Shown here: in pieces, positions 24,303 through 36,056 of the stretch
Position numbering within the stretch: the first letter of the stretch is position 1
Layout of the letters: each line of letters begins with the position of its first letter
Assembly: GCF_000001735.4 (NCBI RefSeq)
Contig: NC_003071.7
Coordinates: 817,001-881,000 of the forward strand
Reading direction: 5' to 3'
From: Arabidopsis thaliana
Lineage: Eukaryota; Streptophyta; Magnoliopsida; Brassicales; Brassicaceae
Length of the DNA stretch: 64,000 nt
The notes under the pieces: generated by a model
What the model was told of the DNA's origin: nothing
Seen by the model: only the letters and a program-made list of their open reading frames with translations
The model's database searches: none
Program-made: the position numbers and the translations under genes

Positions 24303-26151
24303 ATGAATTCTCTTCATCGTGTAGTAGGATTGATCAGCAGAACGACGACTACATCTCCAATTTCTCATACCCGTTTCAATCTCCCATCGATTCTCGTCAA
24401 TTTGATGTCCACAAAATCTGGAAACGATGAAGACAAATGGAACGACGCTTGGGAATCAGCTTGGTTACCAGATGATCTCACAGATAAAATCCGAGCACCA
24501 TGGGAGAGAGATGTGAACTTCCCTGTAAAAGAATCAACGGCGACGGCGATTGAAGAAATCGATGTGGAAGCAAAAGCGTTCGTAGAGGATATGAATGAGC
24601 ATTGGGACGAGAGGAGAGGGAAGAGTGGGAAAGTGGAGAAGAGAGAAGAGAAGAAGAAAGAGATTGGAGATGGAGAAGATGAATCATCATCATCGCTTTA
24701 TAGTTTGGAGACGATGAAGAAGGATTATAGGTTGAAGAAACAAAGAGTTCATGCTTCTCTGTGGGTTAAAGAGATTGAGAAATTGGAAGAAGCTAAATTG
24801 GATGATTCTGGATCTGGTGGTGGAGCTGATGATATTGATAGGCTTCTTGATAGTTGCTCAGAGTAAGTAATGATTCTGTTTTTGCCCTAATTTCGATTTT
24901 GATTTAGGGTTTTTGTTGGATCAGTCTTGTGTTATAGTTTACTTCACTAGTTTTGTGGTTTAGCTAATCCTTGAAATGGTTCTGTGACTTGTTTTTGAGA
25001 TTGCTCTGAGGATGATTTCTAGTGTTGATTTGGTTGTAAGTACATGCCTTAGGTTTGAAGGAACGTTTTAGCTAAATACATGAACAAGATTTGTGATATG
25101 CTTTTGTGTACGATCAATCTCACAAGCATGTTTATTTTGTGTATTGAGTTTTACAAGAAACGTTAGAGTGATTGTTATGGGGAATTCTGGTGATTTTGAT
25201 GTATGTTTTCACTTACATTCTTATGTTTGAAGATCTTTTTTTTTTTTTTGGCAAAGATGTTTGAAGATCTATGATTTACAATTTAGCTAGATATGTGATT
25301 TTCTTATGCACAATCTCTCAAGCATTTTCATTTAGTGTATTGAGTTTAGAGAGAATGCTATGGGGGATTCTGGTGATATTTTGATTGAAGCTTTCACTTA
25401 CATGCTTATGTTTGAAGACCTGTGATTAACGTTTTAGCTAAATACATGAATTAAATTCGTGACTCTCTTGTGTACAATCTCTCAAGCATGTTCATTTAGT
25501 GCATTGAGTTTCAAAATAAACGTCACAGAGATTGCTATGGGGATACCTTGGTGTTTCAGTTATCTTTGCATGCTTTAGTTATGTTTATATATGATTGTGG
25601 TTGAAGATCTGTCTGCTTGTTGGTGATTTTGATCTTTCAATGCTTAAAAACGTTCAGGATTTTCGATTCGGTAGACCATGATTTTGACAAATTAGAGGTT
25701 TCGAGTGGATCTGAATTGAAGAATAAGCCTGATGGTTGGGAATCAACAGCAAAGGAACAAGATGGAAACCTCTGGGAGATGTCACAAAGAGAAGAAGACA
25801 TTCTTCTCCAAGAATTTGATCGTCGCACTGCCTTCTGCAAATTTCAGGTACCACCACACAAATCTTCATACAAATGTTCTGTTCTCTTGCAATAGAACCT
25901 ACCAAACTTGAGACTTTCTAGATTTCATCAGCATGTTCTTGAAATTTGATGCGCAGATAGCTAGTTTTATAAAGCAACACATATTCAGTAGGAGAAGACC
26001 GATTGATGGGTGGAAATACATGATTGAAGTGATTGGTCCAAATGCGAGGAAAGGGAAAGGAAGTGTTTCTAGGCTCCCGGCTTTATCGGATGTGTCGACT
26101 CAGCCGTTTAAAGAAGAAACCAGCAGTCTCACTACCTTGAAGCGTCGGTAG
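24303..26151 (+). CDS. GCD1/mucin-like protein, probably mitochondrial
   Basis: Three exons, 24303-24862, 25658-25847 and 25957-26151, join in frame to give 314 residues. The N-terminus (MNSLHRVVGLISRTTTTSP) is basic, hydroxylated and almost free of acidic residues, as in a mitochondrial presequence. The conserved core begins at about residue 43 with KWNDAWESAWLPDDL. Acidic and Lys/Glu-rich stretches follow, then a C-terminal block with REEDILLQEFDRR and RRRPIDGWKYMIEVIGPN. I recall the core as that of the plant GAMETE CELL DEFECTIVE 1 family, proteins needed for mitochondrial function in gametes and early embryos. The old label 'mucin-related' reflects composition only, and I infer the relationship without alignment. 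Biochemical role is unknown. The gene is convergent with the F-box gene at 26913-28164. Confidence 0.85.
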
Positions 26152-26912
26152 AAGAAACTAGAGGAGTTCACAATGTTTGTTAGATTGTTAAATGATCTTC
26201 AACTACTTGCACTTGTTAAAGGCCGGCCATGTCCTCTGTTCCTACAGTTCTACCATTTCGGGTTTTATATTAGCATCAGTTCTTCAATCATGCAATTTCT
26301 TGTTAGCTTAGTTTTGAAACGTTGAAACAATGGGTCTTGTCTTAGATGTTGATCAAGAACAGAGGACAAATCTCACCCAGTAGAAACTAACAATGTTGAA
26401 AATTAAAGCAAATATAATCAGATGAGAGACAGAGAACTAAGAGAAACAACAAACCATGTTCTTGAGACCAAACAAAATGAAGAAACAGATGTATAAAGCC
26501 AGTTAAAGAGAGAAAAACCGAAACATAGATCAGGTTGACAAAAAAAAACGCATAGATAAAGCGCACAAAATGACATGCCCATTGGAGGACGCCTGACTTG
26601 AGTGTACGAGACACATTGAAGTAACTCAACAACACATTGAACCTATTTTGAAGGAGGAGCTCAACTTGGTTTTTACATAGGCGCTTACACATTGTTATAT
26701 AGGAGCCTAGGAACAATCTAGAAACTAGGGCAACCTTATCTAGAGTAGACAGCTGTATTGTAGCCTAGTCATCACATCCAGACTGTAGAACATTGAACCT
26801 ATCTTGAAGGAGGAGCGCCTCTGCTTTTGGTTTAACGTTTGTTGCTTCTTTTGCAGGTACAACAGGTTTTGTCATCTTCTGTGTATTGCTGATGGACTCT
26901 ACGCTTGGGCTT
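26152..26912. other. Intergenic stretch between convergent genes with a 27-bp direct repeat
   Basis: The phrase ACATTGAACCTATTTTGAAG (extended to 27 bases) occurs at 26634-26660 and again at 26790-26816 with one mismatch. A 109-codon minus-strand frame at 26387-26716 looks like random AT-rich hydrophobic sequence and is not called. Confidence 0.5.
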
Positions 26913-28164
26913 TTATCTTCTTGTCCCAATGTAGTTGAGTTGTTCTAAATCGTTAACATCAAGATCCTCTATGTGGTTTACAAAGGTGCGAACACTACAA
27001 GTTGTCCTAAACGCTTCACCAAAACCTTGGATTTCAACACGTTGGAGAGTATTCCTTTCGGGATTGAAGTAGAAAACATAAAATGGTTGTTTAGATGTGT
27101 ACTTGCGCATCGAAAACACTATTTCACCCGAAGCAGTGGCTCCAGCAATGGAAAGGTGACGATGGAAGAATGTATCATCGGTCCAAGTGTAGGCATATTT
27201 AGACCATTCCTGTTTCTCAACATCTTCTAGAACCCACACATGCAACTCGTTAGTGGCATCAGCGTCAAGATTTTCGTCCAAATACTCATCGAGATCCTTC
27301 GCAAAGTAACAAATCTCATGAATGTCGACATCATCCTCCCAATAGATCACATCTAACTTGCCCTTGTAGTTGATCAATAGACAAAACTTTTGTACGCCAA
27401 CAAAGGTGAATTTCTCAGACGTCACATCAAAGCAAACTATCACATACTCATAATATCTGTAAGATATGTCTTCAGTGTGAGCTAAGAAATACAAAACACC
27501 ATTGATGCATATCCCATAATGTACATTTAATATTTCTCCATGTCAGATCTCCAGCTCCAAATGTAAGAACTTTACTACGACCAGGACCATCTACATAAGG
27601 AAGGGACAAGGCCTTGTATTGCTTGTCAATCGGGTCAAACCCGAAAAAACTATACGCCTTTCTATAAGTATAACGATATGGTAAGATCGCATACCGTCCT
27701 GTGTTGGGGTTACATATTAGAGGTCTACCCACGTATCGACCACAATAGTTATAGATCAAGCCAGAGGCGTAGCCAATTGAAACATATCTTGGGTCTTCAG
27801 ACAGATAGATCGGTATTGACTTGTCTGGAGAGAACTTCACATGAAATTCAGCGGCTGCTACAAGAGTTGACGACGTTTTCTCATATGTATTCTCAAGCTG
27901 AGGCGATGAGAAGAATTTCATACTGTAATCTTCTTCAATTCCGTAGTCTGCGATGGCGAATAAGAGACTCGGCTTAGCGGAGGACCTGGTCTGGAACAAC
28001 TTCTTGAAGTATGGACTAGCAAACATTGATGCACATTGCTTCGACACGCAACGAAACCTTGCCACTGACTTTGAATGCAATCTCGACAATATCTCCTCGA
28101 TGAGATCATTCGTTAAGGAAGATGAATGCCTGATTCTTTTTTTTGAACTGAAAGATGAATACAT
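26913..28164 (-). pseudogene. F-box-associated (FBA) family gene with a frame change
   Basis: The first part (28164 down to about 27515) reads MYSSFSSKKRIRHSSS, then an F-box at about residues 16-56 (LTNDLIEEILSRLHSKSVAR, then FRCVSKQCASM). The start of the FBA domain follows, up to WRNIKCTLW. The continuation typical of the family, GICINGVLYFLAHTED, lies in another frame from about 27515 down to the stop at 26913. The family normally has about 8-10 residues between KCxL and the GICINGVLY motif, which are absent here, so a small deletion with a frame change at about 27500-27525 is the simplest reading. A very short or unusual intron is the alternative. Total coding content (about 410 codons) is near the family norm. 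If functional it would be an SCF substrate receptor. F-box genes of this family are numerous and often decayed in Arabidopsis. Confidence 0.75.
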
Positions 28165-28880
28165 GACTGCGGATCGAACGAAGAAAGATCTGTTAAAACT
28201 TATATATTATGTAATAAGCCCTAGAAAAAACAAGTAACAAAAGACGTAGAGAAACCTAGAAATACGAGACCTAGCTACCATTATATATTTTCCGATTGTA
28301 GTCGGTTAAGTAAAACAAAAATGGGCTAATTTTAACCTTCAAGTGGGCCACTAGCAATAAGAGATCTTCTTGTTGGAGATCAAACCTGCAACAAGAAAAG
28401 AAAGAATCAGTGTGATGAAGATGAGAAGCAAAGCAACAGAATAACAAGCGAAGAAGAAGATGGGTCGGAGATGACTCGTCAACAGAGGACTGCAGCTTTG
28501 GTTGAGGCCTAAACAAGAGAAAGTGTTTTTTTTTGGTTAGCTTGAGGTTGAAGTTTAGTTAAAGCAAAGTAGTGTGCAAGTGTTGCTGTTAGAATTCCAA
28601 TGTAGTAATTATGTGTTTAAGAGCATGACTGTGTGTAAGTGCGTGTGTGTTGACAGTGTTGTGTAAGATTGTTTCCAAGTTTTTTTATCAATGTAGTCTT
28701 ATAAGTTCTTAAACGTGTACACTACAAACTGGAACAAAAACAGAGTGTGAGAGATAGAGAGAAGAGCGAACTAACGTTTGTGAGTCCTTTCAACACTTCT
28801 TTCTAACCACCCCCATTATTCTTTTGAACCACCCCCATTCTTCAAAATAGCTGCTCTAATATCAGAACCAATCTCATTAT
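28165..28880. other. Spacer upstream of the F-box gene
   Basis: No gene is seen. A GAAGAAGAAG-type tract occurs at about 28450, and GT-rich microsatellite-like sequence (GTGTGTAAGTGCGTGTGTGT) at about 28630-28650. Short phrases CCACCCCCATT[AC]TTC occur twice near 28808 and 28831. Confidence 0.5.
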
Positions 28881-28983
28881 CACTAACTTGCCTCCTCCAA
28901 CATAGTAACTGAAGCATTCATGTGATTTTCCACTTCATAACCTTTTAGGCTTCCAAAAGTCTCACAGAAACAGAGCAAAGCCG

Positions 28984-29195
28984 GAGCATAAGCCGAAGCT
29001 AGAGAAAAGACTGAGAAAGCTGCTGTAGAAGCTAGAGAAAGGGTAAATGCTGAAGCAAGGGTTAGGGCAGAACGAGCCGCTGCTGAGGCACGTGGAAGTG
29101 CAGCTGCCCAAGCTAAAGCTAAGCAGCAGCAAGAAAATAACAATGATCTTGAATCCTTCTTTAGCTCAGTTTCTAGACCAAGCAGTGTGCTCCGG
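28984..29195 (+). pseudogene. Auxilin-like protein fragment
   Basis: An open stretch of about 70 codons reads [18 protein letters not shown], then [20 protein letters not shown] and finally [17 protein letters not shown]. This Ala/Glu/Arg-rich coiled-coil followed by a DLESFFS-type motif is, as I recall, the signature of plant auxilin-like J-domain proteins, which help uncoat clathrin vesicles. Only this middle piece is present; the J domain is absent. It ends abruptly where Copia-like sequence begins. It is a relic, probably carried or left by duplication. Confidence 0.6.
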
Positions 29196-29196
29196 T

Positions 29197-29600
29197 GGTC
29201 TAGATGAGGAATATGGTGAAGCGACAAAGTTCAGAAGCATTGTTTGTGGGCTCGTGTGACCAGATTTAATGATTGCATGCTCTTATCTATCACGGGTCAT
29301 GTCTGTGCCACTCATCAAGCACTACCAAGAAGCCAAGAGAGTTTGAAGATATGTCAAAGCTACATCTAACTTTTGAGTTCAATTTACAAGTGTAGAAAAT
29401 CCAGAGTTGTTCGGTTACTCAAGACAGTGATTGGGGTGGCTCAAATGAAGATACAAAAAGAACACCTCTGGTGTATGCTTTCACTCTTGGATCAGCAGTG
29501 TTTTGTTGGCAATCTAGCAAGCAACAAACAGTGGCTCAATCACCAGCGGAAGCAGAGTCTTGTTGGTGTTTTTGCTCTTGAATAATTGTAGAAGCATTGC
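29197..29600 (+). mobile_element. Copia LTR-retrotransposon fossil, pol end (RT/RNase H region)
   Basis: Short stretches match the end of Copia pol in order: EATKFRSIVCGL, then PDLMIACSYLSRVMSVPLI, then the RNase H signatures DSDWGGSNEDTK, AFTLGSAVFCWQSSKQ and TVAQSPAEAE. It is a broken fragment with several breaks; no LTR, gag or integrase is recognisable beside it. It abuts the auxilin-like fragment. Confidence 0.7.
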
Positions 29601-29649
29601 TTCCAGTACAGAGCATGGTAGAGAAAACAAAGGATGAAAAAGTGGAAAA

Positions 29650-29711
29650 ACTTCTTTTATTATTCTCGACAATTTTTATTTCCACTTCTTTATTATTCTC
29701 GACAATTTTTA
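29650..29711 (+). repeat. Short direct repeat, two copies of about 29 bp
   Basis: ACTTCTTTTATTATTCTCGA followed by CAATTTTTA (29650-29678) recurs at 29684-29711 with one T fewer. Confidence 0.85.
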
Positions 29712-29844
29712 CTTAAGACAACATACACACTTATCTATATGTTTACATAGCTTACTCTACGTAACCGTTGGTAAAAGTTGTAACTTCTCCGACAAGTTAC
29801 GTCTCTTACTCACACCCTAAGCCACATAATGTTAAAACAAATGC

Positions 29845-29850
29845 AAAAAA
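29845..29850 (-). terminator. Pol III terminator of tRNA-Ala
   Basis: Six A on the plus strand, which is TTTTTT in the transcript sense, lie four bases past the tRNA 3' end, as expected for a Pol III stop. Confidence 0.75.
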
Positions 29851-29854
29851 GAAA

Positions 29855-29927
29855 TGGAGATGCGGGGTATCGATCCCCGTACCTCTCGCATGCTAAGCGA
29901 GCGCTCTACCATCTGAGCTACATCCCC
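29855..29927 (-). tRNA. tRNA-Ala (AGC)
   Basis: The minus strand folds into a full cloverleaf of 73 bases. The acceptor is GGGGATG/CATCTCC with a G3-U70 wobble pair, the alanine identity element. The D-arm is GCTCAGATGGTAGAGC, the anticodon stem CTCGC/GCGAG has loop TTAGCAT (anticodon AGC at 29892-29894), and the T-arm is CGGGGATCGATACCCCG. Discriminator base is A. There is no intron and CCA is not encoded. Internal A and B boxes look intact. Confidence 0.96.
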
Positions 29928-30334
29928 ATTCATATCAACATGTTTTGTATATTTATTATATTTATATGATCAACAAAATTGAAAAAAGTGTGTTTTTTTC
30001 CCAGCTGAAATCTACTTTTATTTAGAAAAAAATTCACCATATTCTCAATTAGAGGTCTTCAGAATTGGTACTTCTTTTTTTCCAGTTTTTTCCAGTCAAA
30101 ATCCCTACTGTAGTTGTGTTTTCCACTAACCTTAAGCAGTAACTGGTTCAGTGCTGTTTTTTTTGGTATATATCTGCAGTGAATTTTGCTGTAAAGTTAC
30201 TATAATGGCTCATACACAATGTCAATTAGGTTCCTCTTCCATGTTTCATCTCCTTCAAAGTTAGACTAAAAGTATAAAGAGGAGAAAAGTACAAAAATTG
30301 TAGAAACATAAGAACACTATCTATACTTAATCAA

Positions 30335-32371
30335 TCAAGTAGGAGGTGAAGGAGGCGATGAATCTACGCGATGGTGGAAGAGCTTAGTTAATGCTCGACG
30401 CTCACAATCCTGAAATGAAAACCAAGTTGATTATGATTTTTATGTACTCATGAAAGAACTGAGACCAATGATCACTCTCTTATATACTTTTTTTTTTCTT
30501 TCTATTTTACCTTGAACATGTTTAGGCGCAAGGGTCTATCCGAATTCAGTCTCTGAAGTTTAAGGTATGTGTATGCAAAACTCAACTGATCTCGTGAGGT
30601 AAACCGATCAACTTCATTGAACCAAAGGCAAGTGAAGAGGTTTGACATTGGTGTATGAGCCCTTACAATAAAAGAACCTTCCGGTACATCTAACAACAAC
30701 AAGACATAACACTCAATAAACATTAAACAAACAAAACTAGTAAATGTGTATGGTGTGAGAGAAGTTAAGGGTTGATTGATTACTTACAACTTGGAAGAGG
30801 AGAATTAGGATCTGAAGGATCAAATTTCTTGAGACCATCTGATCGGTAAAACATAAACTGTTCATCAATGGCCGAATGGTTGTACTTATTCAGCCGTTTG
30901 TTCTGTAACACTTCATCCCACACACAATGCCGGTCATAATGGTTGGAGATAGCGAATTCTGATTTTGTTCTCCATAAGAAGAAGTCAATGATCAGCATAG
31001 GATCTGTAGTGAGTCTCATCTTACTATCTAGCCAAATTGAATACCTGAAACAAGAAATGAGGATAGGTATAAGACATTTAAGTCACTGATTCAAGTCTCA
31101 GAGCTTGAGTACTAGCCAACTGACCTCACCTAGAAGAAGGAAAAAGGCGGTGTGACAGAAATTTCGGAACCTTGCCAGTCTTTCGCATATCATTATAAGG
31201 CAAATTGCTCACTACTACAGTTTTCCACAAACCAACAAATCCTTGCTTGTCAGGAACATGCCCTTCACTAGCCAGTTTCGATAGCGTTTGCTCATCAACA
31301 AACATCACAAAGCAAACATTTCGCTTCGAAAACTCACTAATCTGAAGAAAGAAACAAAGCAAAATAAAGCTCCACATGACTGATGAGTCTCACACAGTCT
31401 AAAGCATAAGCTAATATCTACTAAAATGATAAAGTTTTAACCTTTTTGGTTGCAGGTCTCCTTAGAAAATCAGAGCTTCCAAAAATGCAAGAAGACACAG
31501 AGACTACACAGTTCTTCATATAGGCCCTATCCTTTTCGCTCAAATCAAATCCAGTTCCTTTGACAAAACCACAGTGAATTGTCTGATTTACTGCAGAGTA
31601 AGATCTCTCTCTTTCACTGAGTGTTTGATGCCCTCCAAACCTAGGGTTATCATATGTCTCAGTCTCTACAAAGCCTAACGAAAACCGAGTGAAATTCAAA
31701 TAATCCTGAGGCTCAAGTATGCGATCAGCAGATTCAGCAAGTGGAACTTCACAAGGTAAATCTGCATTATATGTAAACAATCTAGCCTTAGAGTTGAGAA
31801 ACCAACACTAACACATTAATTGAAAACCTCTAGAGATACAAAAATCCATACGCTTGGTTCTCTTCTTGCTTCCAGGTGGTCTTTCGATGTTGGATTTGTT
31901 TAATCCTATATCAATCTCCGATGAAACCAACATATGACTGTTCATGTAAGCTGCATTTGAAACCAAATCCACTTAATACAATAAGCTTTTGTAGTAGGTT
32001 TTTACACAAATTCAATCATTAAGACAAAGTAAAAGCTTACGGTTTTGCTCAAAATGAGGTAAGAACTCAGAACCTACACCAAATTCAAAAGTGTTGAATT
32101 AATAATCTCCAAAACTGAGAGAAAACAAAAAGAAAGACATTTTCTTTAGTTCTCAAAGCTTACCATGAAAGAGTAGTTTATGGCCAGAGAACATGCAAGA
32201 GAAGAAAAAGAGTGACACAAAGAACAAAAAGAAATGTGAAAGCTTCAATTTCACAATACGACCAAACTTTTTGCCTCTCCGAAGAAGTAAAAAAGAATTA
32301 TCATTGTGACCAGATGGATTCAGATATGAAGAAGAAGAAGAAAACACCGTGCTTCTTCTCTCCGGTAACAT
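30335..32371 (-). CDS. DUF616 family type II membrane protein (MUCI70/TOD1-like)
   Basis: About eight exons on the minus strand: 32164-32371, about 32040-32074, 31851-31951, 31442-31762, 31132-31342, 30789-31047, 30510-30690, and the last ending at the stop at 30335. The N-terminus is cytosolic and Ser-rich (MLPERRSTVFSSSSS). One membrane span follows at about residues 43-62 (LSHFFLFFVSLFFFSCMF). The luminal domain is DUF616, with HCGFVKGTGFDLSE, VSSCIFGSSDFLRRP, CFVMFVDEQT, WKTVVVSNLPYNDMRKTGK, the acidic KMRLTTDPMLIIDFFLWR, and HYDRHCVWDEV. The family includes Arabidopsis MUCI70, a probable glycosyltransferase for seed-mucilage pectin, and TOD1, described as a ceramidase. The topology fits a Golgi resident. 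The substrate of this member is not known to me. The name At2g02910 is recalled from memory. Confidence 0.88.
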
Positions 32372-32699
32372 TATCTAATCCTTAAACACTGCAAAAAATC
32401 AGACCAAATCAAGATTTCTATGTCTGAGAGAAGCTTAAGCTAATCAAACATAGACAAAATCCAAGATGCAGATTTGGAAGAATCTCTCACACAAACCCAG
32501 AAAACACCAGATTAGAGAAAGGAAATAACAAAAACTCTTTACCTGAAGCGAAGATCTCTAGCTCACCATGAAACCTACCTGGTGGCGATTTAGAACTGTA
32601 TTTATTCCTTTATTACAGTGTTAATTAATTAATAATGTATTAATGTCCAAATTGTTGATTAATTTGTACGAAGGCTAAAGAAAAGGCTTTGGTGTTTTT

Positions 32700-32752
32700 G
32701 TCCCACATCGCTAAACTATGAATCGCTCGCTCTTGGAGTTGGTGTATATAAT
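32700..32752 (+). promoter_or_regulatory. U2 snRNA promoter, copy 1: USE and TATA
   Basis: GTCCCACATCG at 32700-32710 is the plant upstream sequence element, and TATATAAT at 32745-32752 is the TATA box. The spacing of about 34 bases between them is the one known to give Pol II transcription of plant snRNA genes. Confidence 0.9.
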
Positions 32753-32777
32753 AGAAGCTTGATGGACCGAAGAATTC

Positions 32778-32974
32778 ATACCTTTCTCGGCCTTTTGGCT
32801 AAGATCAAGTGTAGTATCTGTTCTTATCAGTTTAATATCTGATATGTGGGCCATCGGCCCACACGATATTAACTCTATTTTTTAAGGGAGAAAGCCCGTT
32901 AAGATAGCTTGCTATCTGGGCTTTCATGAGTCGCCCATGCGTTGCACTACTGCACGGGCCTGGCTCAACCCGCC
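32778..32974 (+). ncRNA. U2 spliceosomal snRNA, copy 1
   Basis: The gene begins ATACCTTTCTCGGCCTTTTG and contains the branch-point-pairing GTGTAGTATCTGTTCTTATC segment. The stem-loop IIb region is followed by the Sm-like site ATTTTTTAAG, then stem-loops III (AGCCCGTTAAGATAGC) and IV. Length is 197. It differs from the copy at 35860 at only two positions. One of these puts a C where the other has T in the 3' side of stem-loop IV (GCACGGGC instead of GCATGGGC), which leaves an A-C mismatch in that stem. Confidence 0.95.
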
Positions 32975-33335
32975 AATTTTAAAGTCCTAATTTGATCCTC
33001 TAATAACTTTATTTCAGTCTTTCTTAAAAACATTTTACTTTAATATTATTGACCACTCTTTCGATTTTGGTAGTTAATGTATATATCGTTGATCTGATTG
33101 AAATGGCTGGGAATGATTTTGAGTTTATGGAACTTTGATGGTGCTACTTATATTGCCTGCTCTGTGAGGCCTCTCGTTTTCATTGTAGTTCAGAAACACT
33201 TTGATTTGAAGTGGGAAACGTTTCTATAGTGGAAGAAGTGTCAAATATTTCTGTCTCATTTTGGGTTGATTGACATCAGCTAGAAGAAAGACACCTTTCT
33301 CTGTAATCTAAGTTTTCTGGATCAACATTTCAGAG
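32975..33335. other. Downstream of U2 copy 1
   Basis: CAATTTTAAAGTCC right after the gene resembles the plant snRNA 3'-end box (CA-N-AGT), which sets 3' processing. Nothing else is recognised before the Toc-like fragment. Confidence 0.4.
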
Positions 33336-33348
33336 TTTGGTTAGAATT

Positions 33349-33477
33349 ATGGTAGGCAAGCAGCTGGAATATGTGGTCAGAGGAGAAACCAAATTCAAGA
33401 ACTTGAGGAAGAACAAGACAACTGTTGGAGGGTCAGTGACATTCTTGGGAGAGAACATCGCCACTGGTGTCAAAGTT
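33349..33477 (+). pseudogene. Toc120/Toc132-like membrane-domain fragment
   Basis: A stretch of about 43 codons reads GKQLEYVVRGETKFKNLRKN followed by KTTVGGSVTFLGENIATGVK. I recall this segment as highly conserved in the C-terminal membrane (M) domain of Toc120/Toc132/Toc159, the GTPase receptors of chloroplast protein import. After GVK the reading departs from the family and soon ends at 33528. No GTPase domain lies nearby. It is a short relic of a duplicated gene between the two U2 genes. Confidence 0.7.
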
Positions 33478-33529
33478 GTATTTTTGGTTCTGTTGAGAGG
33501 TTCCGTCGGATTTATCATGTATCAGTAAT

Positions 33530-34347
33530 TATTCACTTTCAGTAGCTGCTTCTCTTACTGTTCTTTAGATAATGGAGCCTAGTTCAGTCTTCTTTTGGTT
33601 CTACTTCTCATGCTAATGATGTTGCTTGGCTTGAGTTTGCTAATTTGTTACTTTAAAATCCTGCAGAAGATACTAAACGCTCGTTGAAAAATCTTTAAAG
33701 CAGGTGCATACCAATTCAGTTTAATCGATCTGATGGCTTAGGATTTATTTCTCTCTGTCTTTTCCCGTTGCTGAGTCAAGAAAAGATCCGTCATTGATGG
33801 TGAAAAGCACAAACTTGCTGATGTGAAATCTGATGTGTTTTGTTTTATCTGATTTGAAGCTACCGTCTATATATTTTACTTGTCATTTTCAGACCTGACA
33901 AAGCGATGAGAACGTTTCTCCTGTGTTTTGTTTTGTCTGATTTGAAGCTATCGTCTCTATTAACGTCTATAATTAAGAGCGATTTCTCAGTACCCGCCAA
34001 ACTTTAAGGATAAGAACGTCCAAAGTCGTCCTATGTCTACTTCTTTCCCTAGGAGAAAACGTTCTAAAGTAAGATTTCCACAATACTAAAGTCCTTGTAC
34101 ACTGTACGCACTAATAAGTAACTCCATATTAGTTAACTAGTTGGTTAGAAGAGCTTGAAGATTAGATATATAGTTTTTGCCTAAGATACTCTCAAGAACG
34201 TACACACACTCACATAAGCTGAAACAAAAACAGAGGATACAACAGAAAGAAAGTACTGAGAAACTGGGCAATGAGGCAGACGCTTATTTACTTGTAGCAT
34301 TATTACTGTGACTGAAGCAAAACCACTTTTGTCCTTTTAGAAATTTC
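33530..34347. other. 3' flank of GSTF3 with a 37-bp direct repeat
   Basis: The phrase beginning TGTGTTTTGTTTTATCTGAT occurs at 33834-33870 and, with two changes, at 33922-33958. The GSTF3 3' UTR lies within about 34250-34347. No other gene is seen. Confidence 0.5.
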
Positions 34348-35264
<917 letters not shown>

Positions 35265-35781
35265 CAGAAGCATTTCTGCTTTATCCCTCACTGTTTATAG
35301 TAATATTATCTAACAGATAATAACGCCTCTACAAGACCGTCGCAACCAATATTGACTAGTCTTCTTCTTGGTGGATTTTTCAAAGCTAAATTGGATTGAT
35401 TAACGTTTGAATATTTGTTTTTACACTGGTTATGAGATAAAGTTTTTAATAAAGCATTCAATGAATCAGAGAAAAAAATTAAACAAGTCGTAGTAGTAAC
35501 GGCCAAATGACTCAAACTTCCACCTACTAGCTTCATCTAGTAACTTTCTCCCTTTTGTGATGACGGTTTTAAAGCTTTCTCTTGATGTGAAATTCGCATC
35601 TTAACCAAACTAGAAAGGTATGCAGTTTATTCTTTTTAGTCAGATCTATTGAATTGGTTCAGACCGGATCAATTCGGATTATGCTGATCAAGATTAAAAC
35701 ATTTGGTTAAGATAACCGAACCTAATTCAATAATGTCCAAATTGTTCTTTTGTCCGAAGGCTAAGAAAATGTTTTGGTATT

Positions 35782-35834
35782 GTCCCACATCGCTAAATAA
35801 TTAATCGCTCACTCTTGGAGTTGGTGTATATAAA
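35782..35834 (+). promoter_or_regulatory. U2 snRNA promoter, copy 2: USE and TATA
   Basis: GTCCCACATCG at 35782-35792 and TATATAAA at 35827-35834 have the same spacing as in copy 1. Similarity between the two promoters reaches back to about 130 bases before each gene (shared TAATGTCCAAATTGTT). Confidence 0.9.
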
Positions 35835-35859
35835 AGAAGCTTGATGGACTAAACCATTC

Positions 35860-36056
35860 ATACCTTTCTCGGCCTTTTGGCTAAGATCAAGTGTAGTATC
35901 TGTTCTTATCAGTTTAATATCTGATATGTGGGCCATCGGCCCACACGATATTAACTCTATTTTTTAAGGGAGAAAGCCCGTTAAGATAGCTTGCTATCTG
36001 GGCTTTCACGAGTCGCCCATGCGTTGCACTACTGCATGGGCCTGGCTCAACCCGCC
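35860..36056 (+). ncRNA. U2 spliceosomal snRNA, copy 2
   Basis: It has the same 197-base gene as copy 1, with C for T before stem-loop IV and T for C within it. Here GCCCATGC and GCATGGGC pair perfectly in stem-loop IV, the U2B''-binding hairpin. Promoter and coding sequence both look intact, so it is probably the more canonical of the two. Confidence 0.95.

Noticed and set aside
26387-26716. 109-codon minus-strand hydrophobic frame
   Set aside because: Its Phe/Leu-rich reading arises from A-rich sequence; no domain, and it lies in the 3' region of convergent genes.
28883-29227. 114-codon minus-strand Ala/Ser-rich frame
   Set aside because: It is the antisense reading of the auxilin-like coiled-coil, whose Ala/Glu bias leaves the opposite strand open.
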